Positions 55,013 through 63,883 are shown, counted from the first letter of the stretch. The stretch: DNA of 64,000 bases from Corynebacterium urealyticum DSM 7109 (GCF_000069945.1 NC_010545.1:496001-560000); one strand, 5' to 3'. Notes: a model not told the origin generated them from the letters alone. Translations and numbers: made by a program.

Positions 55013-56029
55013 ATGAACGACATTTCCTCCCAGACCCCAGGCATTCTGGCCACCGCCCGCGAACAAGTTCTGCAACGTGGGGAAGGCCTCAGCCAGGAAC
55101 AAGTTCTGGAGGTCCTCAACCTCCCCGATGAGCAGATCGAAGAGCTTCTCGCCCTCGCCCATGAGGTGCGCGTGAAATGGTGCGGCGAGGAGGTTGAGAT
55201 CGAGGGGATTGTCAGCCTCAAAACGGGAGGATGCCCGGAGGACTGCCACTTCTGCTCGCAGTCGGGCCTGTTCGAAACACCTGTCCGCAGCGTGTGGCTG
55301 GATATCCCGCTGCTGGTCGAGCAGGCCAAGCAGACGGCGAAAACCGGAGCTACGGAGTTCTGCATCGTCGCCGCAGTCAAAGGGCCAGACGAGAACTTGA
55401 TGCGGCAGCTCGAGGTCGCCGTCGAGGCCATCCGCGCAGAGGTAGATATCAACGTCGCTGCCTCCGTGGGCATCCTCACCCAGGAACAAGTGGATCGCCT
55501 CACCGCTATCGGCGTGCATCGCTATAACCACAACCTGGAAACCTCCCGCAGCAACTTCCCCAATGTGGTCACTACCCACAGTTGGGAAGAGCGCTACGAG
55601 ACCCTCAAGATGGTCAAGGAATCCGGGATGGAAGTGTGCTGCGGCGGAATTCTCGGAATGGGGGAGACCCGGGAACAGCGCGCGGAGTTCGCTGCGGAAC
55701 TGGCATCCCTCGAACCCCACGAGGTCCCGATGAACTTCCTCGACCCGCGCCCTGGCACTCCGTTCGCGGATTATCCCGTCATGGCAGGCTCGGAGGCGCT
55801 CAAGACGATCGGTGCCTTCCGCCTCGCCCTGCCACGCACGACCCTGCGCTTCGCCGGTGGCCGGGAACTGACTCTCGAGGACTTCGGCACCGAAGCTGGT
55901 CTGCTCGGCGGAATCAACGGCATGATCGTCGGCAACTACTTGACCACCCTTGGCCGTGATCAGGAGGCTGACGTGGATATGCTCAACCGGCTCAGCTTGC
56001 CCATCAAAGCACTGAACCGCAGTGTCTAG
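55013..56029 (+). CDS. bioB: Biotin synthase BioB
   Basis: A 338-residue radical SAM enzyme inserting sulfur into dethiobiotin. The [4Fe-4S] motif is [14 protein letters not shown] (Cys 74, 78, 81). Other conserved parts: [49 protein letters not shown] and [12 protein letters not shown]. An N-terminal ~35-residue extension precedes the fold. A -10 box TATGGT (54999-55004) is 8 bases before the ATG, with no Shine-Dalgarno; probably leaderless. A BsaP-like gene follows by 15 bases. No bioA, bioD or bioF is in the window. Confidence 0.96.
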   Translation: MNDISSQTPGILATAREQVLQRGEGLSQEQVLEVLNLPDEQIEELLALAHEVRVKWCGEEVEIEGIVSLKTGGCPEDCHFCSQSGLFETPVRSVWLDIPLLVEQAKQTAKTGATEFCIVAAVKGPDENLMRQLEVAVEAIRAEVDINVAASVGILTQEQVDRLTAIGVHRYNHNLETSRSNFPNVVTTHSWEERYETLKMVKESGMEVCCGGILGMGETREQRAEFAAELASLEPHEVPMNFLDPRPGTPFADYPVMAGSEALKTIGAFRLALPRTTLRFAGGRELTLEDFGTEAGLLGGINGMIVGNYLTTLGRDQEADVDMLNRLSLPIKALNRSV

Positions 56030-56044
56030 ATCAGGGGCAGGTGC

Positions 56045-56407
56045 ATGACGCGCAAGAACACCTCGGCCGCACCCTGGGCGGTGCCGCCACCGTGGGAGGG
56101 GCCACCCCGAACGCAGGTGGTGACCCCACCAGAGGTCGGTGCGGAGCTCTCTGCTGCCACCTTGGCGCTACTCGACCCAACAGTGGCGGAATTCGATCCT
56201 TTTACCGGTGCGGGCATCGCCGCAGATACGAGCGCGGAGCAAAGGGCTGAAAGTTATTCTCCGTCGCAGCGCAAGGGGCTGGATGCGCCGCGCTACTGCC
56301 CCTGCTGTGGACGGCGGATGAAGGTGCAGGTGCTGCCGACGGGGTGGCTGGCAGAATGCAGCCGCCACGGGATTGTGGATTCGACGATGCTGTATCCCCA
56401 CACCTAA
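56045..56407 (+). CDS. Biotin synthase auxiliary protein (BsaP-like)
   Basis: A 120-residue protein immediately after bioB. Its second half has YCPCCGRRMKVQVLPTGWLA and CSRHGIVDS, with Cys 85, 87, 88, 105 and His 108 forming a likely metal-cluster or zinc site. The motif, size and place match BsaP, an auxiliary protein required by mycobacterial biotin synthases to turn dethiobiotin into biotin; assignment to that family is from memory. The N-terminal half (about 65 residues, Pro-rich then ELSAATLALLDPTVAEFDPF) is longer than I expect for BsaP. GGGGCAGG precedes the ATG. A strong terminator follows. Confidence 0.78.
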   Translation: MTRKNTSAAPWAVPPPWEGPPRTQVVTPPEVGAELSAATLALLDPTVAEFDPFTGAGIAADTSAEQRAESYSPSQRKGLDAPRYCPCCGRRMKVQVLPTGWLAECSRHGIVDSTMLYPHT

Positions 56408-56449
56408 CGGGCACACCTGCGCACCGTGCAGCGCCACCTGCCACAAAGC

Positions 56450-56478
56450 AAGAAAGCGCCCCTCGGGGCGCTTTCTTT
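56450..56478 (+). terminator. Rho-independent terminator after bioB-bsaP
   Basis: AAGAAAGCGCCCC (56450-56462) and GGGGCGCTTTCTT (56465-56477) are perfect inverted copies around a 2-base centre (so an effective CTCG loop), ending in CTTTCTTTA. Both ends are A/T-rich, so it could also work from the other side. Confidence 0.9.
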
Positions 56479-56529
56479 ATGCTTGGCCATGGCCGGCAGG
56501 AGAGCGTGCTGCCCGGCGTGGGCTCGGCG

Positions 56530-56820
56530 CTAGTACTCCCGGTAGCGGCGGTAGCTACGCCATACGAGCCAGCTCAGCAGCAGCAGGACCGCGAAGAATA
56601 CACCAGGCCAGGGGGAGGGCTCGGGCTGGAAAACATTCCACACCGCCTGCACCCCGGCCAGCAGAGTGAAGAAGCCCACGAAGCCCAGGGCGGACTCCCA
56701 GACCAGCTTCTTGCGCTGGCCGTCCGGGTCCACCTCGCCGACGGGTTGAGACGGTGTACCAGCCCCGCCGGCAGGCCGGTCCTCGAACGCGTCCCGCGCC
56801 GCATCCTCAGGTTTCGACAT
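56530..56820 (-). CDS. Small two-helix membrane protein at the end of the trehalose-type ABC operon
   Basis: A 96-residue protein with a charged Gly/Pro-rich N-terminus (~38 residues) and two membrane helices: SALGFVGFFTLLAGVQAVW and WPGVFFAVLLLLSWLVWRSY, ending in basic RRYREY. I do not recognise it. It starts 13 bases after the permease stop and is therefore likely co-transcribed with the ABC genes. The ATG at 56820 is preferred to an in-frame TTG two codons upstream. Confidence 0.7.
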   Translation of the reverse strand: MSKPEDAARDAFEDRPAGGAGTPSQPVGEVDPDGQRKKLVWESALGFVGFFTLLAGVQAVWNVFQPEPSPWPGVFFAVLLLLSWLVWRSYRRYREY

Positions 56821-56833
56821 CCTCAACCAACCC

Positions 56834-57664
56834 CTACTTCACGCCACCGGCGGTGAGCCCGGAGACGATGCGTCGCTGGAAGACCAGCACCATCACGACC
56901 AGCGGCACCGTCACCAGCGCGCCGGCAGCCATCGTCGCCGCATACGGGAACTCGTAGGCCGAGGCACCAGAGAAGCGGGCGATCGCCACGGTCACTGGCT
57001 CCACCGCGGGGGTGGACAGCTGCTTGGCGAGCATGAACTCGTTCCAGGTCGCGATGAACGCCAGGATGGCCGTCGTAAACAGAGCGGGCGTGGCCAGCGG
57101 AAGAATGACCTTCCGGAAAGCCAGACCACGGGAGGCGCCATCCACCCGGGCAGCCTCCTCCAACTTCCACGGCAGCTCGCGGAAGAAGCTGGTCAGCGTG
57201 TACACCGTCAGCGGCAGCACGAAGGAGATATTCGGGATGATCATCGCCTGGTAGGTGCCGATCCACTCGATCTTCGAGAAGAGCTGGAACAGCGGGGTGA
57301 CCAGCGCGATCCCTGGGAACATCGAGGCCGCCAGGATGATGCCCGTGACCAGCCCCTTGCCGCGGAAGTCCACGCGCGCCAGGGCGTAGGCGGTGAATAC
57401 TCCCACCGTGAGCGCAATCGCGGTGGTCGCAGCACCGATGAGCAGCGAGTTGCCGATGGCCCGGAGGAAGTTATTGCCCGCGTCGGTGGCGAGAGCGTCC
57501 CGGAAGTTCTCCAGCGTCAGGTGGCTGGGCAGCGGGTTGGTGGAGAAGGTGTAGCGCTTGTCGCGTAGGGCGGTGACCACCATCCAGTAGAACGGCGCGA
57601 GCCCCCACGCCAGGATCACGATGACGGCGAGGTAGTTGCGCAGAGTCTGGGTTGCCTTCTTCAT
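56834..57664 (-). CDS. Carbohydrate ABC permease, MalG/SugB/TusG type
   Basis: A 276-residue permease with six helices, one half of the membrane channel. The EAA motif is KLEEAARVDGASRGLAFRKV (near residues 165-185) and the C-terminus is FQRRIVSGLTAGGVK, standard for MalG-class proteins. The cluster order ATPase, binding protein, permease, permease matches the trehalose importers LpqY-SugABC of mycobacteria and TusEFGK of C. glutamicum; trehalose as substrate is inferred. The ATG overlaps the stop of the other permease by 4 bases. Confidence 0.88.
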   Translation of the reverse strand: MKKATQTLRNYLAVIVILAWGLAPFYWMVVTALRDKRYTFSTNPLPSHLTLENFRDALATDAGNNFLRAIGNSLLIGAATTAIALTVGVFTAYALARVDFRGKGLVTGIILAASMFPGIALVTPLFQLFSKIEWIGTYQAMIIPNISFVLPLTVYTLTSFFRELPWKLEEAARVDGASRGLAFRKVILPLATPALFTTAILAFIATWNEFMLAKQLSTPAVEPVTVAIARFSGASAYEFPYAATMAAGALVTVPLVVMVLVFQRRIVSGLTAGGVK

Positions 57665-58863
57665 CGCTGTCCTCCCGTCGCTGCGGTGTCTGCGGTCTGC
57701 GTGCTCTTCGCTCCCGCTGCGTTGTTCTGGTCGGTGACGTCGCCGCGACCGATCTCAGCCTTCTGCTCGTCCTTCTTCTTATCGACGACGCTCCCGCCGC
57801 GCAGCCTGCTCAGCAGGGACTTCTTTGGCTTGCTGCCCGCCTCCTGGGTACCGCCGATATCGGCGCCCAGGAACCGCACCATCACGTAGGCCACCCCGAA
57901 GATCAGCAGGAAGATGAGGGTGGACAGGGCGGAGGCGGAGTTGTAATTGCCCTGCTTGGTGTCTGTGATCACCAGCTGGCTGATCACGGCGGTGGGGGAG
58001 TTGGAGGACTCGGAGATCATGATGACCGGCAGATCGTACATGCGCAGCGCATCCAGGGTGCGGAACAGGACTGCGACCATCAGTGCGGGACGAACCAGCG
58101 GCAGGGTGATCTGCGTGAACTGCTGCCACTTGGAGGCACCATCCACGCGGGCAGCCTCGTAGACCCCCTTCGGGATCATCTGCAGGCCCGCGAGGATCAA
58201 CAGCGCCATGAAGGGGGCGGTCTTCCACACGTCTGCGATGATCACTGCGAAGCGAGCGGCCCAGGGGTCGGTGGTCCAGTGGATCTGGGTGCCGAGCAGG
58301 GAGTTGATGATGCCCTGGTCCGCGAAGATGAACTGCCAGAGCTTCGCGGTCACCGCAGTGGGGATCGCCCAGGGCACCAGCACGGCGGCGCGCAGCAGGC
58401 CACGGCCGAGGAAGCTGCGGTTCATCACCAGCGCCATCCACAGACCCAGCACAGTCTCCAGGCTGACGGTGACCACCACGAAGAAGAGGGTGATGCCCAA
58501 GGCAGGGTAGAAGTCCGTTGGCAGCATGCCGGAGGTGCACTCCACCACGGTGCCGTTCGGACTCATGCAGCGCTGGGCGATCCACGTGAGGTAGTGGTCG
58601 AAGCCCGCGAAGCCGCCCTCCACGAACATGCCGGTGTCCGGGTTAAGGTGCCGGTTGGCCTGGAAGGAAAGATAGATCGCTCGCAGGATCGGGTAGCCGA
58701 TGACGAGAGCCAGCAGCAGCATGGCCGGGCCGACGAGCCAGATCGCGCGCAGGTCGCGGCGCGGCGTGCTCCTGCTCGTGTCCGTCGCCTTCCTGCCGTG
58801 CGACGTGGCACCCGGTCCAGGCTGCTGGTTGGCCGGTGCCGCCGATGTCGGCGAGGTGCTCAC
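57661..58863 (-). CDS. Carbohydrate ABC permease, MalF/SugA/TusF type, with long tails
   Basis: A 400-residue permease, partner of the MalG-type subunit. Six helices lie between residues ~45 and 330, with the EAA motif GVYEAARVDGASKWQQFTQI. It differs from typical ~300-residue members by two hydrophilic tails: an N-terminal ~40 residues (SPTSAAPANQQPGPG) and a C-terminal ~70 residues (KPKKSLLSRLRGGSVVDKKK followed by Ala/Thr-rich sequence). Start: GTG 58863 with GGAGAA upstream; the open frame upstream is antisense-like and rejected. Confidence 0.87.
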   Translation of the reverse strand: MSTSPTSAAPANQQPGPGATSHGRKATDTSRSTPRRDLRAIWLVGPAMLLLALVIGYPILRAIYLSFQANRHLNPDTGMFVEGGFAGFDHYLTWIAQRCMSPNGTVVECTSGMLPTDFYPALGITLFFVVVTVSLETVLGLWMALVMNRSFLGRGLLRAAVLVPWAIPTAVTAKLWQFIFADQGIINSLLGTQIHWTTDPWAARFAVIIADVWKTAPFMALLILAGLQMIPKGVYEAARVDGASKWQQFTQITLPLVRPALMVAVLFRTLDALRMYDLPVIMISESSNSPTAVISQLVITDTKQGNYNSASALSTLIFLLIFGVAYVMVRFLGADIGGTQEAGSKPKKSLLSRLRGGSVVDKKKDEQKAEIGRGDVTDQNNAAGAKSTQTADTAATGGQR

Positions 58864-58956
58864 AGGCTTTCTCCTTTTGCCGTTGACGGGCCCGCCGGGG
58901 ACACCAGCGGGCGGGTTGCATAAAAAGCATAGTCGCCAGTCCCGACAGGAATGGCG

Positions 58957-58993
58957 AGGCGGCCACCACATCATGGTGATGCGGTGGCCGCCT
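58957..58993 (-). terminator. Intra-operon hairpin between binding-protein and permease genes
   Basis: AGGCGGCCACC (58957-58967) and GGTGGCCGCCT (58983-58993) are perfect inverted copies, with an inner CATCA/TGATG stem, so nearly the whole element pairs. There is no T run on the minus strand, and a second stem (CGCCAgTCC/GGAaTGGCG, about 58934-58956) follows. It probably protects the binding-protein mRNA or lowers permease expression. Confidence 0.7.
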
Positions 58994-59030
58994 GAGTGTC
59001 GCGCATCGCGACGAGAGGGGTGAAGAGGCT

Positions 59031-60284
59031 TTAGCCCTGAGCAGACTCGATCGCCTTCTTCATGTCCTCGGTAGCCTTGTCGATTTCGCGCTTCTGGGTC
59101 AGCGCTGCGTAGGAGTTATCCTGCACCGCCTTGGACAGGGCGTCGTAGGTCGGGGACGCCGGGCGTGGCTTCGCGTTCTCCAGGGAGACCTTCAGGGCCT
59201 CCATGTACGGGAACTCCTCCTGGATGTCCTCCTCGTCGTAGATGCTTGCCAGCACCGGCGGGAAGGAAGCCTTGGCGAAGGAGCGCTGGTTCTCCTCGTT
59301 GATGATGAACTCGATGAACTCCTTGGCCGTGGCCTTGTGCTTGGAGTTGATGTTGATGCCGTTGTTGTAGCCACCCAGGGTGGACACGCCGACGCCGTCC
59401 TTACCGACCAGCGGGGAGACCTCGGTCTTGCCCTTCACCGCGGAGCCCTCCTCCTCGGCGTTGGTGTACATGTACGGCCAGTTGATGGCCATCGCGGTCT
59501 GGCCCTGCGTGAAGGCGAGGTTGACCTCTTCCTCGGTGGCGCCGGTGGAGCCGGAGGAGATGGTCTTGTCCTGGTAGGCGTCCACCAGAGCCTGCAGGCC
59601 TTCCTGGGACTTCTCATCGGTGACGGTGACGTTGCCGTCCTCGTCCATGATGGCCCCGCCCCAGCCGCGCATGAAGCTATCGGTCATGACGGTCAGGCCC
59701 TCGTACTGCTTCAGGGTTGCGGTCAGGCAGTCCTGGTCCTTGACTTCCTTGCACTGCTCGACGAGCGCGTCCCAGTTCTCCGGGACGTCCTTGACGATGT
59801 CGGTGTTGCGGTACAGCAGCTGTGCGTTGGTGTTCTGCGGCAGCGCGTAGAGCTTGTCGTTGTAGGTCGCGGACTCCACGGTCGGCTTCAGCAGCTTGCT
59901 GGTGTCGACCTCGAGGTCGCCCTCCAGCGGTGCGAGCCAGCCGTTGGCTGCGAACTGGGCGGTCCAGACGACGTCCAGTGCCATGACGTCGATGTCGTCC
60001 TGACCTGCCTGCAGGGACTGCACCAGGGTGTCGCGCTGGGCGTCGGCCTCGCCGGCGAGCTCCTGCAGCTTGACCTGCTCGTCCGGGTGCTCCTTGTTCC
60101 ATGCGTCGATGATCGGGCGGAGCTTATCGGTGTCGTTCTTGCCCATCGCGAAGGTGATGGGGCCACGGGCGTCGGCGCCCTCCTGTCCCTTGGCGGAGTC
60201 GTCGGAGCCGCCGTCGGAGCAGGCAGCCAGGGCCATTCCGGATGCCGCGAGGATGGCCAGCATCTTCTTGTACTGGTTTGCCAT
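59031..60284 (-). CDS. Carbohydrate ABC substrate-binding lipoprotein (trehalose type, LpqY/TusE-like)
   Basis: A 417-residue extracellular lipoprotein. Signal peptide MANQYKKMLAILAASGMALA and lipobox LAACSDGG (Cys ~22). The family-1 binding fold is shown by ITFAMGKNDTDKLRPIIDAW, DDIDVMALDVVWTAQFAANG, LYALPQNTNAQLLYRNTDIV and MAINWPYMYTNAEEEG. The type binds di- or oligosaccharides; the operon pattern points to trehalose (inference). 186 bases separate it from the ATPase gene, including a stable hairpin (60344-60381). A strong hairpin follows it as well. Confidence 0.88.
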   Translation of the reverse strand: MANQYKKMLAILAASGMALAACSDGGSDDSAKGQEGADARGPITFAMGKNDTDKLRPIIDAWNKEHPDEQVKLQELAGEADAQRDTLVQSLQAGQDDIDVMALDVVWTAQFAANGWLAPLEGDLEVDTSKLLKPTVESATYNDKLYALPQNTNAQLLYRNTDIVKDVPENWDALVEQCKEVKDQDCLTATLKQYEGLTVMTDSFMRGWGGAIMDEDGNVTVTDEKSQEGLQALVDAYQDKTISSGSTGATEEEVNLAFTQGQTAMAINWPYMYTNAEEEGSAVKGKTEVSPLVGKDGVGVSTLGGYNNGININSKHKATAKEFIEFIINEENQRSFAKASFPPVLASIYDEEDIQEEFPYMEALKVSLENAKPRPASPTYDALSKAVQDNSYAALTQKREIDKATEDMKKAIESAQG

Positions 60285-60343
60285 AGTGGAGCCTTTCTAG
60301 AAGGTATTCCCAGCTGACCCTCCCGGCGGAAGATACAGGGAAG

Positions 60344-60381
60344 CCACCCACCACTGCGCCGCGGGGCACGGTGGTGAGTGG
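60344..60381 (-). terminator. Hairpin between the ATPase and binding-protein genes
   Basis: CCACCCACCAC (60344-60354) pairs with GTGGTGAGTGG (60371-60381), one wobble, around a GC-rich 16-base loop. No T run follows. It may weaken read-through between the ATPase gene and the binding-protein gene; the latter could also have its own promoter. Confidence 0.45.
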
Positions 60382-60470
60382 CAGTCAGCGGGGAAGCTGA
60401 AAAGTCTGCACCCCAAGTTTAGGTAATCGGGGGGAAGATCCCACGATGAATATCTTTCTAGTGGTGAATT

Positions 60471-61547
60471 CTAGCCCCGGCCGTCACCCCCGACCCGCTT
60501 CTGGGTCTGGGCGTCGAAGAAGTGGATTCGGGCTCCTGCTGCGGGGGAAAGCACCACGGTCTCCCCGATGGCGGGCTGCGCGCCTGCCCCACCCCGGGCC
60601 ACGAGGGTGCCGTAGTCCGTCTCCGCATAGATATAGGAGTCCGCGCCGAGTTCCTCGACGAGGCTGACCTCGCCGCGCACGCCGCGAGCCGAGCCCTCGG
60701 TATCGACGGTGAGGTGCTCTGGGCGCACGCCCACGATGAGCTCCTTGGAGCCACCATTGCCTGCGTAGCCCGCTGGCGGGGCCTCATCGAAGCCTGGCAG
60801 CGGCTCGGTCGTGGGCAACAGGTTCATCGCGGGCGAGCCGATGAAGCCCGCCACGAAGGCGTTATCCGGGTTCTCGTAGAGCTCCTTCGGGCTGTCCACC
60901 TGCTGCAACACGCCGTCCTTGAGGACGGCCACGCGGTCGCCCATCGTCATTGCCTCCACCTGGTCGTGGGTGACGTAGACGGTGGTCACCCCCAGGTTCT
61001 TCTGCAGCTTCACGATCTGCGCGCGGGTCTGTACGCGCAGCTTGGCATCCAGGTTGGATAGCGGCTCATCCATGAGGAAGACCTGTGGTTCGCGGACGAT
61101 CGCCCGGCCCATGGCCACGCGCTGCCGCTGGCCACCGGAGAGGTCTTTGGGCTTGCGATCCAGGAACTCCTCCAGTCCCAGGATTTCCGCCGCGCGGTCC
61201 ACTCGCTCGGCGATCTCGGACTTCGAGCGCTTGGCGACCTTGAGCGCAAAGCCCATGTTCTCTCGCACCGTCATGTGCGGGTAGAGGGCGTAGTCCTGGA
61301 AGACCATCGCGATGTCGCGAGCTGCCGGTTCAGTGCCGGTGACATCCTTGCCGCCGATGGCGATGTGCCCGCCGCTGGTCGCCTCCAGGCCAGCGAGCGC
61401 GCGCAGGGTCGTGGACTTTCCGCAGCCGGACGGGCCCACGAGCACCAGGAACTCGCCGTCGGCGATGTGCAGGTCGAGGTCCCGCACGCTGGGGCGTTCC
61501 GCGCCGGGGTACTGGATCGTTACGTCATCGAATTTCACGTCGGCCAT
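60471..61547 (-). CDS. Carbohydrate ABC ATPase, MalK/SugC/MsmK type
   Basis: A 358-residue ATPase. Walker A VGPSGCGKSTTLRALAGLE, Q loop MVFQDYALYPHMTV, signature LSGGQRQRVAMGRAIVRE, Walker B VFLMDEPLSNLDAKLR, H switch TTVYVTHDQVEA. The C-terminal ~115 residues form the MalK-type TOBE/OB domain (GVRPEHLTVDTEGSARGVRG). First gene of the importer operon. The ATG at 61547 is 7 bases after TATCAT (61560-61555 on the minus strand), a leaderless promoter that faces the histidine kinase promoter. Confidence 0.93.
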   Translation of the reverse strand: MADVKFDDVTIQYPGAERPSVRDLDLHIADGEFLVLVGPSGCGKSTTLRALAGLEATSGGHIAIGGKDVTGTEPAARDIAMVFQDYALYPHMTVRENMGFALKVAKRSKSEIAERVDRAAEILGLEEFLDRKPKDLSGGQRQRVAMGRAIVREPQVFLMDEPLSNLDAKLRVQTRAQIVKLQKNLGVTTVYVTHDQVEAMTMGDRVAVLKDGVLQQVDSPKELYENPDNAFVAGFIGSPAMNLLPTTEPLPGFDEAPPAGYAGNGGSKELIVGVRPEHLTVDTEGSARGVRGEVSLVEELGADSYIYAETDYGTLVARGGAGAQPAIGETVVLSPAAGARIHFFDAQTQKRVGGDGRG

Positions 61548-61554
61548 GGGGAAG

Positions 61555-61600
61555 ATGATACTTCAGGACGACGAGCCCCCGACCCAGCCGACCCTAGAAT
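61555..61600. promoter_or_regulatory. Divergent leaderless promoters of the ABC operon and the histidine kinase
   Basis: The minus-strand -10 box TATCAT (61560-61555) lies 7 bases before the ATPase ATG; the plus-strand -10 box TAGAAT (61595-61600) lies 8 bases before the kinase ATG. Only 34 bases separate the two -10 boxes, so their -35 regions interlock and the two operons may compete for polymerase. Confidence 0.6.
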
Positions 61601-61608
61601 GTCGAACT

Positions 61609-62862
61609 ATGCCCGAAAACAATGTACCCGGCGCGCTCGGCCACAACCCGCTGAGCACCGGCCCCCTCGGTTCCAACCCGACGTGGTGGCGCGACCCGGC
61701 TCGGCGCCTGCAGTTCCTCGTCATCTCGCTGCTGTTCCTCCTGCTTTCCTTTCCGGAGATTGGCTTCGCCTCCGGTCAGTCCGGGGGTTGGCAGGCCCCG
61801 ATACTCCTCGCTGGTATCGCCATCTCCTACGCGGGCTTGATCGCCCAGCAATGGCGCGTGGAGTTGGGGGTGGCGATCATCGCGGTCGGCCTGGCCCTCT
61901 CCGCGCTGTCCGGGGGTTTCGCAGTGTTACTCGGGTATCCGCTGGTGTGCTGGCAGGTGTACGTGATCCGAGCACATCTGCCATACCGTCGGCGGTTGTG
62001 GTTGGCGATCGCAGTGGTCGGCAGCCTCGCGGCGATCACCTGGCAGTTCATCGCCGACCGGCTATATAACCCGATTTTTAAGGAAGAAAACAGCCTGGAG
62101 TCGGTGCTGGCCGACCCGGAGATGTGGCTGACCATCGGCCTGGCGAGCCTGCTGGCCCTGGTGTCCATCGCCCTGTGCTGGCAGTTCGGTAAGCAGTCCT
62201 ATGCGCGCCGGGAAGAGGTCGCCAACCTCGCGGCACGTGCGGAACTGGCCACGGTCTCCGAGCGAAACCGCATCGCCCGCGAGATGCACGATATCGTCGC
62301 GCACTCCCTGACCGTCGTGATCGCGCAGGCTGATGGCGGCCGCTACGCCGGGCGCAAGGACCCGGAGAAGGCCATCGAGGCGCTCGAGACGATCTCCGTC
62401 CGCGGCCGCGAGGCGCTGACGCAGATGCGCAGCCTGCTCTCCGTCCTCCACACGGAGGAGGGGCGGGACGTCGCCGCCACCCCGGGGATCTCCGGCATCC
62501 AGGACCTCATCAGCGACGCTAACCGCTCCGGCGCCCACGCCACCCTCGCCGTCGAAGGTGAGGAAGTTCCGCTCGACGAGACGAAGGGGCTGACCGTCTA
62601 CCGGGTGGTGCAGGAATCTCTCACCAACGTCATTAAGCACGCGGGCCCCGTCGAGGTGCGCGTCCGCCTGCTGTGGGAGGACGCGCGCTTGACCGTCACG
62701 GTGGATAACTCCCCAGGCGAGGAGCAGCTGACGGGCAGCGGCCGGGGACTGACGGGTATTAAGGAGCGCGTGCGGATCCACGGTGGGAAGGCCAGCTGGG
62801 GGTCGAGCGCGCTCTTCCCCGGTGGCTGGAATGTCACGGCCAGCATTCCGCTCGGCGCGTAG
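61609..62862 (+). CDS. Sensor histidine kinase, HisKA_3 (NarL-type partner)
   Basis: A 417-residue membrane sensor. Five to six helices occupy residues ~30-185 with little extracellular sequence, so it probably senses something in the membrane. The phospho-acceptor His is in RNRIAREMHDIVAHSLTVVI (near residue 230); the ATPase domain has QESLTNVIKHAGPVEVRV (N box) and SGRGLTGIKERVRIHGGKAS (G box). ATG 61609 with TAGAAT 8 bases before it, no Shine-Dalgarno. The response regulator follows 97 bases later. Confidence 0.92.
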   Translation: MPENNVPGALGHNPLSTGPLGSNPTWWRDPARRLQFLVISLLFLLLSFPEIGFASGQSGGWQAPILLAGIAISYAGLIAQQWRVELGVAIIAVGLALSALSGGFAVLLGYPLVCWQVYVIRAHLPYRRRLWLAIAVVGSLAAITWQFIADRLYNPIFKEENSLESVLADPEMWLTIGLASLLALVSIALCWQFGKQSYARREEVANLAARAELATVSERNRIAREMHDIVAHSLTVVIAQADGGRYAGRKDPEKAIEALETISVRGREALTQMRSLLSVLHTEEGRDVAATPGISGIQDLISDANRSGAHATLAVEGEEVPLDETKGLTVYRVVQESLTNVIKHAGPVEVRVRLLWEDARLTVTVDNSPGEEQLTGSGRGLTGIKERVRIHGGKASWGSSALFPGGWNVTASIPLGA

Positions 62863-62958
62863 GGGCTGCGTGTCTGACCGCAGTGCTACCGTGACGGCAG
62901 CAGGCCAGCAGAAGAACTAATGACCGAAGAAACGTTACGAGGCGAGGGGCGCACAAAC

Positions 62959-63753
62959 ATGATCACCGTGGGATTGGCTGATGACCAGCAGCTCGTGCGG
63001 GCCGGCTTCGCGATGGTGCTGGATAGCCAGGATGATCTCTCCGTGGCCTGGGAGGCCGCCGACGGTGCGGAGGCCTGCGAGCTGGCCGTAGCGCTGCCCG
63101 TGGACATGATCCTGATGGACGTGCAGATGCCCACCATGGACGGCATCGCGGCGACCCGCCGCATCCTCAACGAGCTTTCTCCCACGGGGCCTGCGGGGGA
63201 GCCCACCCGGGTGGTCGTTCTCACCACCTTCGATAGCGATAACTACGTCCTCGGCGCCGTCACCGCCGGGGCCAGCGGGTTCCTGCTCAAAGACGCCGAC
63301 CCGGAGGAGCTCATCAACGCGGTCCGCACCGTCGGGGAGTCAACGGCCGTGATCAGCCCGGCGGCGACCGCGAAGCTCATCCAGCGCCTGCGGGCAGATG
63401 GGGCCGCAGCCAACCCTGAGGGGCCAAAGAGCACGCCCGCGCCGGGTGTGCCACCACAGAACACCGCGGCCCCGCAGCCGGCAGCGGCTAGGCCGGCCAC
63501 CCCGGATGCCGAGGATGACCTCGGGCTGGTGGACCCGCTGACCCGGCGCGAGCGGGAGATCCTATGCCTCATCGCGAAGGGCCAGAGCAACCAGGAGATC
63601 GCAGAGAAACTCTTCATCTCCCTGCCCACGGTGAAGACCCACGTCGGGCGGGTGCTGATGAAGACCGGCTCGCGGGACCGGGTGCACGCCGTACTTTTCG
63701 CCCTCAAACACCACCTCGTGGACCCGGAAGAACTGCTGACTGCCGAAGGCTAA
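62959..63753 (+). CDS. LuxR/NarL-family response regulator
   Basis: A 264-residue DNA-binding regulator. The receiver domain has the acidic pair in GLADDQQLVRAGF, phospho-acceptor Asp 54 in DMILMDVQMPTMDGIAATRR and the conserved Lys in FLLKDADPEEL. An unusually long Pro/Ala-rich linker (~45 residues: PKSTPAPGVPPQNTAAPQPA) leads to the helix-turn-helix LTRREREILCLIAKGQSNQE with SLPTVKTHVGRVLMKTGSRD. The ATG 62959 has GAGGGG upstream and gives the normal MITVGLADDQ start; another ATG at 62920 is in frame. It probably regulates the ABC gene downstream. Confidence 0.93.
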   Translation: MITVGLADDQQLVRAGFAMVLDSQDDLSVAWEAADGAEACELAVALPVDMILMDVQMPTMDGIAATRRILNELSPTGPAGEPTRVVVLTTFDSDNYVLGAVTAGASGFLLKDADPEELINAVRTVGESTAVISPAATAKLIQRLRADGAAANPEGPKSTPAPGVPPQNTAAPQPAAARPATPDAEDDLGLVDPLTRREREILCLIAKGQSNQEIAEKLFISLPTVKTHVGRVLMKTGSRDRVHAVLFALKHHLVDPEELLTAEG

Positions 63754-63846
63754 GCGACAACCGGGTCAGGCACGCCAACCCGGTGGGGAACACAGCGGAA
63801 GCACCGCACCACGGTGGGCCCTGCGGATGACCGGAAGGGACGGACG

Positions 63847-63883
63847 TCATACCCCGGTATGAAAGAACAGAAACGGCGATAAT
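63847..63883 (+). promoter_or_regulatory. Palindrome overlapping the -35 region of the downstream ABC gene
   Basis: TCATACC (63847-63853) and GGTATGA (63856-63862) are inverted copies around CC. A -10 box GATAAT lies at 63878-63883 and no -35 consensus is present where it should be (63855-63860), which the palindrome covers. This is the layout of an activator site for a NarL-type response regulator. Confidence 0.6.
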
